Source of the DNA: Anaerocolumna sp.
Lineage (GTDB): Bacteria > Bacillota > Clostridia > Lachnospirales > Lachnospiraceae
DNA: 9,474 nt
Assembly (NCBI GenBank): GCA_029256035.1
Contig: JAQSYR010000058.1
Location: 1-9,474 of the forward strand
Reading direction: 5' to 3'
A program made the translations under genes and the position numbers. Below, one piece after another: positions 1-6,254 of the stretch (positions within the stretch are counted from its first letter, which is position 1; each line of letters begins with the position of its first letter). Under the pieces are notes generated by a model, which saw only the letters and a program-made list of their open reading frames with translations, searched no databases and was not told where the DNA came from.

Positions 1-932
1 CCTGCCGTATTATATTTGGAAGCACTCTTAATATGATTTACTTCATCTTCTGAGATGGTAATGGTCGGAGAATCACTTACCACAGAAGGGGGAATTACTA
101 CAAAGTCACCATTTGGATTTGAAATTGACTTTTTAAGATCTGCAATTAATTCAGAGGCACTTAAATATCTTCTTTCCGGCTTCTTTTGCATACATTTTTG
201 AACAATCTTATCTACACTAAGTGGTATAGATGGATCTATTTCTCGTAAAGGTTTGGCTTCTCCCTGAATGTGTAATAATGCAACTGATACTGTATTATCA
301 CCTGCAAATGGCACCTGTCCGGTTAACATTTCATATATGGTTACACCAAGAGAATAGATATCACTTTTTTCATCACTATATCCGCCTCTTGCCTGTTCAG
401 GGGACAGATAATGAACGGAGCCCATAGCATTGGAGGTGATAGTATTAGAAGTAGTTACTTTAGCTATACCAAAATCTGTAACCTTGACTTTGCCTTCTCT
501 TGAAATAATTATGTTCTGGGGCTTAATATCCCTATGAATTATATGATTTAAATGTGCGGCTTCCATTCCCATAGCAATCTGTATTGCAATTCCAACCGCT
601 TCCTTTACTTCAAGTTTTCCTTTTCTTTCAATAAAGTTCTTTAAAGTAATACCTTCTACTAATTCCATAACAATATAATGTAAGCCATGATCATCACCTA
701 CATCATATACATTAACGATATTTGGATGGGACAATCCTGCAGCTGATTGAGCTTCTCCCCTGAATTTAGATACAAATGTTTTATCATCACTATACTCCTG
801 TTTTAATATCTTGATAGCGACAAATCGATTTAATCTATGGCATTTTGCCTTATAAACATCAGCCATTCCACCGGAGCCTACTTTTTCTATTATTTCATAA
901 CGGTCGCTAATAAACATACCAGGTTTTATCAT
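1..932 (-). CDS. prkC: PrkC-type Ser/Thr protein kinase, partial (N-terminal kinase domain)
   Basis: Membrane-anchored eukaryotic-type kinase that phosphorylates Ser/Thr on cell-wall, division and translation proteins. The frame is open from ATG 932 to the window edge (310 codons); the C-terminus lies outside. Visible Hanks motifs: glycine loop GSGGMADVY (19-27), ATP-binding lysine in VAIK (K41), helix-C glutamate (E60), HRDIKPQN catalytic loop (133-140, D135), DFG (153-155), a Thr/Ser-rich activation loop (T160, T161, T164, T166) suited to autophosphorylation, and GSVHYLSPEQ (171-180). The kinase domain ends near residue 270 and a Ser/Thr-containing juxtamembrane stretch follows. Family knowledge predicts a transmembrane helix and PASTA repeats next, but they are not in the window, so PASTA content is inferred. 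It starts 16 bases after the stp stop with a GAGGTGAT ribosome binding site (945-938), so the two are very probably cotranscribed. No frameshift was seen in the part present. Confidence 0.93.
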   Translation of the reverse strand, partial: MIKPGMFISDRYEIIEKVGSGGMADVYKAKCHRLNRFVAIKILKQEYSDDKTFVSKFRGEAQSAAGLSHPNIVNVYDVGDDHGLHYIVMELVEGITLKNFIERKGKLEVKEAVGIAIQIAMGMEAAHLNHIIHRDIKPQNIIISREGKVKVTDFGIAKVTTSNTITSNAMGSVHYLSPEQARGGYSDEKSDIYSLGVTIYEMLTGQVPFAGDNTVSVALLHIQGEAKPLREIDPSIPLSVDKIVQKCMQKKPERRYLSASELIADLKKSISNPNGDFVVIPPSVVSDSPTITISEDEVNHIKSASKYNTA

Positions 933-948
933 CTTCTATCACCTCTTT

Positions 949-1671
949 CTACAAACTTACGAGTACAATGGAAATATTATCACTTCCACCATTCTCATTG
1001 GCTTTCTCTACTAAATGAATTGCAGCGGCTGGAAGCTCCTTAGGAAATTCTTTTACTATTCTTAATATCTCATTATCATCAAGCATATTCGTAAGTCCAT
1101 CTGAACATATTAATACAACATCCTCTTCCTCTAAATTTACTTCAAAGTAATCTGGAATTACTGTCTTGTTGGCACCTAATGCTTTTGTAATAATATTTTT
1201 ATTTGGGTGAAAACGCATATCTTCTCTGTCAATTTCACCAGTTTTCACCATTTCTTCTACAAGGGAATGATCTTGCGTGATCTGTTTTATTTCTTTGCCA
1301 ATTACATATAATCTGCTGTCTCCTATGTTGGCAACATATAAGACTCTATCTATAATGGTTGCTACAACAAAGGTAGTACCCATTCCTTCCAAGTTCGTAT
1401 TCACATCAGCTTCTTCTAATAACAAGTCATTGGTACGTTGCATTGCTTCAGAAATCATACTAATGGGAGTTATTTGTTTACTTTCTCTTATTAGATTCGT
1501 AAACGCCTCAACACAAAACTTTGAGGCATAATCTCCTGCATTATGACCACCCATTCCGTCAGCAACAATAAACAGATTCGGAAGATTACCAACTGCACCT
1601 GCTTCACAGAATACATAATCCTGATTCGTCTTTCGCATCTTCCCTATATCTGTTATTGAATAAGATTGCAT
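949..1671 (-). CDS. stp: PP2C-family protein phosphatase (Stp/PrpC), partner of the PrkC kinase
   Basis: Cytosolic metal-dependent Ser/Thr phosphatase that removes phosphates placed by the adjacent kinase. The 240 residues match the usual length of bacterial PP2C proteins of this type. Motifs in order: RKTNQD (13-18), metal-binding DGMGGH (38-43, D38), GDSR (117-120, D118), TQDHS (132-136), CSDGLTNML (189-197, D191) and GGSDN (228-232, D231). All expected metal-binding acidic residues are present, so it should be active. The ATG at 1671 is fixed by an excellent AGGAGG at 1684-1679 with 7 bases of spacing. The rlmN reading frame in this sequence runs 68 bases into stp, but only because rlmN is frameshifted; its native stop would lie just upstream of this start. 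The prkC start follows 16 bases downstream, the standard Firmicute phosphatase-kinase pair. Confidence 0.95.
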   Translation of the reverse strand: MQSYSITDIGKMRKTNQDYVFCEAGAVGNLPNLFIVADGMGGHNAGDYASKFCVEAFTNLIRESKQITPISMISEAMQRTNDLLLEEADVNTNLEGMGTTFVVATIIDRVLYVANIGDSRLYVIGKEIKQITQDHSLVEEMVKTGEIDREDMRFHPNKNIITKALGANKTVIPDYFEVNLEEEDVVLICSDGLTNMLDDNEILRIVKEFPKELPAAAIHLVEKANENGGSDNISIVLVSL

Positions 1672-2614
1672 GCTTACACCTCCTATGCTTCTTTTGAATA
1701 TACTTGGCCTCTGACTGCCTGTAATTTCGCTCTTTTATTGGATTAACAGGAATCAGATTTACATGGCAGTTTAGCCCCTTTATTCTGCTGCAAAGTTCTA
1801 ATGCATACTCCCTGGAATCGTTAACCCCTTCCACTAAACTATATTCAAAAGTGATTCTTCTTCCAGTCTTTTGAAAATAATATTCACATGCTTTTAAAAT
1901 CTCATCAATGGTATATTTATTGGCAATGGGCATAAGCTCTTTTCTTACGGTATCATTGGGAGCATGAAGAGAAATTGCTAAGGTAATCTGGAGATTTTCA
2001 TTTGCCAGTTCTTTCATTTTTTCAACTAATCCACAAGTAGAAACAGTAATATTTCTCTGACTTATGTTAAGTCCGTTTTCATCTGAGATTAGCTTAATAA
2101 ACCGGAGCAAATGATCCATATTATCCAGTGGCTCTCCGGTACCCATTACAACGATATTGGATACCCTCTCACCTGAAATTTTTTGAATTTTATAGATTTG
2201 GTCTAACATTTCAGATGCTGTTAAGTTACGCTCTAAACCTCCAATGGTAGAAGCGCAAAACTTACATCCCATTCTGCAACCCACCTGAGAAGAAATACAA
2301 ATGGAATTGCCATGATGATATTTCATTAATACACTTTCAATAACTCTTCCATCTCTAAGTCGGAATAAATATTTAGCGGTTTCCCCTTCTTTGGAAACTA
2401 ACTTGTCAACAACGTCAAGATTAATTAACTCACAACGTTCCTTTAATTGTTCTCTAAGATCTTTTGACAGATTAGACATTTCATCAAAACTATCAACTAG
2501 TTTTTCATGGATCCAGCTATAGATTTGCTTCCCACGAAATGCTTTATCTCCCAAATCAATTACCAGATTATTCACTTCATCTAATGAAAGTGATTTTAAA
2601 TCTAATTTATCCAT
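1604..2614 (-). CDS. rlmN: 23S rRNA (adenine-2503-C2) methyltransferase RlmN, C-terminus lost by frameshifting deletion
   Basis: Radical-SAM enzyme that methylates C2 of A2503 in 23S rRNA (and tRNA A37 in some bacteria). It starts at ATG 2614 after a weak AAAGGTAG site. Residues 1-302 are typical: FRGKQIYSWI (26-35), the radical-SAM cluster motif CRMGCKFC (C113, C117, C120), GTGEP (158-162), NITVSTCG (188-195), SLHAPND (215-221) and HVNLIPVNPIKERNY (284-298). After RQSEA the protein becomes unrelated basic sequence ending in SGLCIL. The expected tail of this family, a TIRRExGxDIxxACGQL segment holding the methyl-carrying cysteine (Cys355 in E. coli), is absent in all frames. A leftover ending GQVYSKEA-stop lies in another frame at 1709-1683. 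About 34 codons seem to be missing, with a length of 1 modulo 3. The 336-residue product as read should be unable to methylate. It sits between rsmB (39-base gap) and stp. Family assignment is certain; activity is doubtful. Confidence 0.9.
   Translation of the reverse strand: MDKLDLKSLSLDEVNNLVIDLGDKAFRGKQIYSWIHEKLVDSFDEMSNLSKDLREQLKERCELINLDVVDKLVSKEGETAKYLFRLRDGRVIESVLMKYHHGNSICISSQVGCRMGCKFCASTIGGLERNLTASEMLDQIYKIQKISGERVSNIVVMGTGEPLDNMDHLLRFIKLISDENGLNISQRNITVSTCGLVEKMKELANENLQITLAISLHAPNDTVRKELMPIANKYTIDEILKACEYYFQKTGRRITFEYSLVEGVNDSREYALELCSRIKGLNCHVNLIPVNPIKERNYRQSEAKYIQKKHRRCKHAILFNNRYREDAKDESGLCIL
1679..1685 (-). promoter_or_regulatory. stp ribosome binding site overlapping the native rlmN stop codon
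   Basis: On the minus strand TAGGAGG reads from 1685 to 1679. AGGAGG is a near-perfect Shine-Dalgarno sequence 7 bases before the stp ATG. The TAG at 1685-1683 is in frame with the leftover rlmN ending GQVYSKEA and is probably the native rlmN stop, so in the intact gene termination would have placed ribosomes on the stp initiation site. This arrangement favours translational coupling; coupling itself is inferred. Confidence 0.75.
1698..1712 (-). other. Deletion junction inside rlmN
   Basis: Left of this point (higher coordinates) the rlmN frame reads normal protein up to RQSE. Right of it the family-like ending GQVYSKEA-stop is read two bases out of register, from GGC at 1709. The codon before GGC in that frame is AGA and not the expected Cys codon, so the break most likely falls near 1708-1712. 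The missing sequence cannot be recovered from this window. Confidence 0.7.
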
Positions 2615-2653
2615 GTATCTACCTTTTCTATTTTAAGTATATAAAATTGGGTG

Positions 2654-4015
2654 TCATTTGCACTTTTTTAATCGTGCTATAAAAAATCCATCGGAATCAT
2701 GTATCCCAGGAATCAGTTGTAAATAACCTTCCTTGGTTGTTTTATTTCTTAAGGCTTCCGGAACCATATCTTCTATGCTTTCTAATTGAAAGTGAAAGTG
2801 CTCTAAAAACCAACGAACATTTTCAATATTTTCCTCTTTGTTTACAGTGCAAGTACTAAAGATAAGGATACCATCTGGTTTTACATAATTTTGTACATTA
2901 TTTAAAATATCTCTCTGTACTTGTACTAATTGGGTTATCTTTTCTTTGGTCATATTGTATTTAATGTCTGGCTTCTTTCCAATAATTCCCAGTCCTGAAC
3001 ATGGTAAATCAGCTATTACAAGGTCAGCTTTTCCAATACTTTCTTCCTCTAGTTTCATAGCATCCTGTACTTTAGTCGTAATATTATTTAATTTTAATCG
3101 CTTAATATTATCATGAATCAGAGCAACTTTACGGTCGGATACATCCCTGGAATCAACGTGTCCACTGCCTTGTAATAATTCTGCAATATGAAGTGCTTTG
3201 CCACCAGGAGCTGCACAAACATCTATAACATAATCCCCCTGCTTTACACCTGCTATAACTCCAACTAACATGGAGCTTTCATCCTGTACAAGAAATTGAC
3301 CTTGTAGGAAGGGCTCTAACTGTTCCAAAAAGTTATACTCTGAAATCTGAAAGGCAAAAGGTAGAAATGTTCCTTCCTCCACTTTAACACCTGATTTTTC
3401 CAAAGAAACTTTTAAATCCTTTGGCTCTATTTGATTCAAATTACAACGAATGGAAGTCTTTTTATCCTCAAAGGAAGAGTCAAACATTGCCTTTACAACT
3501 GAATACTCATATTGGCTTAATAAATGATTTACCATCCATTCTGGTACAGAATAATTTACACTTAGGAATTTTACAGGTTCTTTAGCTTCCTCTGGAAAAA
3601 TAACTTTTTCCGGATTCCGGATAATATTCCGTAAAACACCGTTTACAAAACCACTTAGGCTGGCAAACCCTTTTTTCTTAGCAAGTTTAACTGCCTCATT
3701 ACAGGCTGCAGAGTCCGGAACCTGATTCATATATCTTAATTGATATACACTCATTCGAAGTAAGTTTCGAATCAAAGGTTTCATTTTATTCACTTTAACA
3801 TTGGAATAAATATTTATAATAAAATCTAAAGTGATTAAGCGTTCTATTGTGCCTTCACATAGTCTGGTAATAAATGCCCTGTCCTGTTTTTCAAGGGCTT
3901 GATATTGTCCTAAGGTACGATTAAGAACCTGATGACTGAAATTATTTTTTTCTACAATTTCCATTAATATTCCAAGGGCAATCTCTCTGGTATTACTATT
4001 AATGGTTTTAGTCAC
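2654..4015 (-). CDS. rsmB: 16S rRNA (cytosine-967-C5)-methyltransferase RsmB (Sun/NOL1-NOP2 family)
   Basis: SAM-dependent methyltransferase that makes m5C967 in 16S rRNA of the small subunit. I choose GTG 4015, giving 453 residues, because a perfect GGAGG lies 8 bases upstream and homology begins there; a TTG nine codons earlier (4042) is open but has no comparable site. Numbering from the GTG, residues 1-135 form the NusB-like RNA-binding domain (SHQVLNRTL, DRAFITRL, SGFVNGVLRNI). The methyltransferase domain follows: VQDESSMLV (243-251), SAM-binding DVCAAPGGK (265-273), DLPCSGLGIIGKKPDI (336-351, C339) and the catalytic STC motif (C389) followed by VNKEENI. Both family cysteines are present, and the length agrees with other Firmicute RsmB proteins. 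The start overlaps the end of the peptidase gene by 8 bases, suggesting translational coupling. No defect was seen. Confidence 0.93.
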   Translation of the reverse strand: MTKTINSNTREIALGILMEIVEKNNFSHQVLNRTLGQYQALEKQDRAFITRLCEGTIERLITLDFIINIYSNVKVNKMKPLIRNLLRMSVYQLRYMNQVPDSAACNEAVKLAKKKGFASLSGFVNGVLRNIIRNPEKVIFPEEAKEPVKFLSVNYSVPEWMVNHLLSQYEYSVVKAMFDSSFEDKKTSIRCNLNQIEPKDLKVSLEKSGVKVEEGTFLPFAFQISEYNFLEQLEPFLQGQFLVQDESSMLVGVIAGVKQGDYVIDVCAAPGGKALHIAELLQGSGHVDSRDVSDRKVALIHDNIKRLKLNNITTKVQDAMKLEEESIGKADLVIADLPCSGLGIIGKKPDIKYNMTKEKITQLVQVQRDILNNVQNYVKPDGILIFSTCTVNKEENIENVRWFLEHFHFQLESIEDMVPEALRNKTTKEGYLQLIPGIHDSDGFFIARLKKCK

Positions 4016-4715
4016 GATTTCTTCCTCCGAATAAGATGACAAGTCTTAACAATTGAAGAATGGATGCTGCTGCAGCTGCAACATAAGTTAAGGCTGCTGC
4101 CCCTAATACTTTCTTGGTATGAGAGATTTCTTCACTGTATAAAATTCCCGACTCATCAAGGACACGGATAGCTCTTGATGATGCATTAAATTCTACTGGA
4201 AGTGTTACTAGTTGAAATATTACAGCAAATGAGAATAAAATAATTCCTAAATTTATTAAAGTCATGGAATTTCCCATAATGATTCCAAGTATTATAACTG
4301 GCCAAGCTATATTTGAGCCAAAACTTGCAACTGGCACAATTGCAGAACGTAATTTTAGAGGGACATATCCATGATTATGCTGAATTGCATGACCACATTC
4401 ATGAGCTGCAACCCCAATGGCTGCGACTGAAGTTCTTCCATATACTGTTTCTGATAGTCTTAATATTTTACTTCTTGGATCATAATGATCTGTTAAGTCA
4501 CCTGCAATTTGTTGAACTGAAACATCATAGATACCTGCTGAGTGAAGGATTCGTTCCGCTGCTTCTGCTCCGGTCATTCCTGATAAACTTCTTACTTTAG
4601 AATATTTACTAAATGTCATCTTTACACTGGCTGATGCTGCTAAAGATAAAACTACACCTATAATTACTAATACATATGTTGGATCTAAATAACCAAAACC
4701 ATAACCATAAAACAT
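4008..4715 (-). CDS. YugP-type membrane zinc metallopeptidase
   Basis: Predicted integral-membrane neutral zinc metallopeptidase resembling B. subtilis YugP; its substrate is not established. The 235 residues are full length for the family. A Gly/Tyr-rich N-terminus leads into a first hydrophobic segment (about 13-31). The soluble part carries MTGAEAAERIL (47-57) and SVAAIGVAAHECGHAIQ (96-112), whose HECGH (105-109) is the HExxH-type zinc site. Three more hydrophobic segments follow at about 124-147, 151-173 and 203-229. PVEFNASSRA (173-182) between the last two is a well-conserved stretch whose glutamate could be the third zinc ligand (inference). The start ATG has AGGAGG 8 bases upstream. 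It lies 73 bases after fmt and overlaps rsmB by 8 bases. This gene commonly sits beside fmt and rsmB in clostridia (memory of gene order), but a shared function is not shown. Confidence 0.9.
   Translation of the reverse strand: MFYGYGFGYLDPTYVLVIIGVVLSLAASASVKMTFSKYSKVRSLSGMTGAEAAERILHSAGIYDVSVQQIAGDLTDHYDPRSKILRLSETVYGRTSVAAIGVAAHECGHAIQHNHGYVPLKLRSAIVPVASFGSNIAWPVIILGIIMGNSMTLINLGIILFSFAVIFQLVTLPVEFNASSRAIRVLDESGILYSEEISHTKKVLGAAALTYVAAAAASILQLLRLVILFGGRNRD
4024..4028 (-). promoter_or_regulatory. rsmB ribosome binding site inside the upstream peptidase gene
   Basis: GGAGG at 4028-4024 on the minus strand lies within the last codons of the peptidase gene (the Gly-Gly of FGGRNRD) and 8 bases before GTG 4015. 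It decides the rsmB start in favour of this GTG over the TTG at 4042. Confidence 0.7.
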
Positions 4716-4788
4716 ATATTTTTCCTCCTATTTCATAGACTTTATTGATTCTATCATTGGAACCTGTTAATCGAATTATTTTTATATT

Positions 4789-5718
4789 TTACTGTAACAC
4801 AGTTCCAACTTCAATGGAATACCCTAATAAAAATGCAGCTGCAGACATACGTTTTTTGCCTTCTAACTGAAGTTCTTTAATACTTAAGCTGCCTTCTCCA
4901 GTTTTAACAATAATTGCATCTTTTGTTACTGAAAGTATTTCCCCTGGTGTTCCCTCTGGGTTCTCAGCAATTACATCTGCATCCCAGATTTTAAGTGTCT
5001 TGTCAAACAAGTGTGTGTAAGCACTGGGCCAAGGATTTAAGCCTCGTATTAATCTCTCGATGGATATTGCAGACTTGGAAAAATCAATTTTCCCAACTGT
5101 TTTATCAAGCATCTTTGCATAATTTGATTCTTCCTCTATTTGTTTTTCTCTCTTAGCAGTTCCACTTTCAATTGCATCCAATGCTTTTAATAATATCTCA
5201 CCACCACATATTGCAAGCTTATCATGTAGTGATCCTCCAGTTTCTTTTGGCTCAATGACTACTTCTTGTTTCATAATCATATCCCCGGTATCAAGGCCTA
5301 CATCCATATGCATAATCGTTATGCCAGTCTTTTCTTCTCCATCAATAATTGACCATTGAATAGGAGCGGCCCCTCGATATTTCGGTAATAAGGAGGCGTG
5401 CACATTAATGCATCCAAAGGGTGGCATATCCAGCAAAGCTTTGGGTAGAATCTGTCCAAATGCTGCAACAACAATAATATCTGGTCTTAATTCTTTTACT
5501 GTTTGCAAAAAACTTTCCTCTCTAACCTTAGCTGGTTGAAATACTGGTATCTGATTATTTATTGCCAGTTCCTTAACAGGAGGAAACTGTATCTGATTAC
5601 CTCTTCCTTTTGGTTTGTCCGGTTGTGTAACAACTGCAATAATCTTATGTCGTGATTGAATTAACGTTTCAAGGATTACAGCTGCAATATCCGGTGTTCC
5701 CATATATAAAATATTCAT
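4789..5718 (-). CDS. fmt: Methionyl-tRNA formyltransferase
   Basis: Cytosolic enzyme that transfers a formyl group from 10-formyltetrahydrofolate to Met-tRNA(fMet), marking it for initiation. The 309 residues are normal length. The N-terminal Rossmann-like catalytic domain starts MNILYMGTPD and includes TQPDKPKGRG (31-40), VVAAFGQILP (83-92), the folate and catalytic motif NVHASLLPKYRGAAPI (105-120; N105, H107) and MDVGLDTGDM (138-147; catalytic Asp143). The C-terminal OB-like tRNA-binding domain begins near 200, with IERLIRGLNPWPSAYT and the late GKKRMSAAAFLLG motif. ATG 5718 has AGGAGG 8 bases upstream. It lies 35 bases after def, the usual def-fmt pair, so one transcript encodes both the adding and the removing enzyme. 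No defect was seen. Confidence 0.96.
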   Translation of the reverse strand: MNILYMGTPDIAAVILETLIQSRHKIIAVVTQPDKPKGRGNQIQFPPVKELAINNQIPVFQPAKVREESFLQTVKELRPDIIVVAAFGQILPKALLDMPPFGCINVHASLLPKYRGAAPIQWSIIDGEEKTGITIMHMDVGLDTGDMIMKQEVVIEPKETGGSLHDKLAICGGEILLKALDAIESGTAKREKQIEEESNYAKMLDKTVGKIDFSKSAISIERLIRGLNPWPSAYTHLFDKTLKIWDADVIAENPEGTPGEILSVTKDAIIVKTGEGSLSIKELQLEGKKRMSAAAFLLGYSIEVGTVLQ

Positions 5719-5753
5719 TTTGTCTGCCTCCTATTGTTATTTTATTTCTATTA

Positions 5754-6230
5754 TTAATCGTCTTCTCCAACCTTATGAAGTCCACCAATAACTTTTTCAA
5801 CGTATAAAACTCCATCTAGGTGGTCAATTTCATGGCATAAAGCTCTTGCCAGCAATTCTGTACCTTCCACAGTTATTTCTTCCATGTTTTCATTTAACGC
5901 CGTTACTTTTGCGTAATTCGGTCTTGTTACAGTTCCAGACTTACCAGGTACACTTAAGCAACCTTCTTCACCTGTCTGTTCGCCACTGGTTTCTTCTATA
6001 ACCGGATTAATTAGAATAATTGGACTGTCTCCTTCTGCAGACACATCAATTACAACCAGCCTTTTTAATATTCCAACCTGGGGTGCTGCCAAACCAACAC
6101 CTTGTGCTTCATACATGGTATCAAGCATATCTTCAATTAATACTTTAATCTTAGGTGTTATCTCTGTTATTTCTTTTGATTTCTTTGTTAATGTGGTATC
6201 GCCTATTGTTCTAATATTTCTTATTGCCAT
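5754..6230 (-). CDS. def: Peptide deformylase
   Basis: Metalloenzyme (Fe2+ or Zn2+) that removes the N-formyl group from nascent proteins at the ribosome. The start is taken at ATG 6230 (158 residues), since MAIRNIRTIGD is the typical N-terminus and a GAGGG lies 8 bases upstream. An in-frame GTG at 6245 would add five residues but would overlap that site. All three family motifs are intact: GVGLAAPQ (44-51, Q51), EGCLS (89-93, metal ligand C91) and HEIDH (133-137, metal ligands H133 and H137, catalytic E134). The short C-terminus and overall length suit the compact deformylases found in many clostridia. It lies 24 bases after priA and 35 bases before fmt. Confidence 0.96.
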   Translation of the reverse strand: MAIRNIRTIGDTTLTKKSKEITEITPKIKVLIEDMLDTMYEAQGVGLAAPQVGILKRLVVIDVSAEGDSPIILINPVIEETSGEQTGEEGCLSVPGKSGTVTRPNYAKVTALNENMEEITVEGTELLARALCHEIDHLDGVLYVEKVIGGLHKVGEDD

Positions 6231-6238
6231 AAGTTTAG

Positions 6239-6243
6239 CCCTC
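6239..6243 (-). promoter_or_regulatory. def ribosome binding site
   Basis: GAGGG at 6243-6239 on the minus strand lies 8 bases before ATG 6230 and 12 bases after the priA stop codon. It supports the ATG start over the GTG at 6245, which would include this site inside the coding region. Confidence 0.55.
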
Positions 6244-6254
6244 ACAATCTTTAT

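Noticed and set aside
230..427. Short plus-strand open frame opposite the kinase domain
   Set aside because: It lies wholly inside prkC on the opposite strand, has no recognisable domain, and the minus-strand frame carries the full set of kinase motifs.
837..1531. Plus-strand open frames at 837-1043 and 1277-1531
   Set aside because: Both are antisense shadows of prkC and stp, with biased composition and no family resemblance.
1604..1671. A genuine 68-base rlmN-stp overlap or a programmed frameshift producing a longer RlmN
   Set aside because: The missing ACGQL segment is absent in all frames, so no frameshift could restore it; there is no evident slippery site, and a native-looking stop lies at 1685-1683. 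A deletion explains the overlap better.
4313..4600. Plus-strand open frame rich in Leu and His
   Set aside because: It is antisense to the peptidase HECGH region; the composition reflects the reverse complement of that gene.
4716..4788. 73-base fmt-peptidase gap as a possible terminator or promoter region
   Set aside because: No stem-loop followed by a T-tract and no credible -35/-10 pair was found; only the peptidase ribosome binding site is clear.
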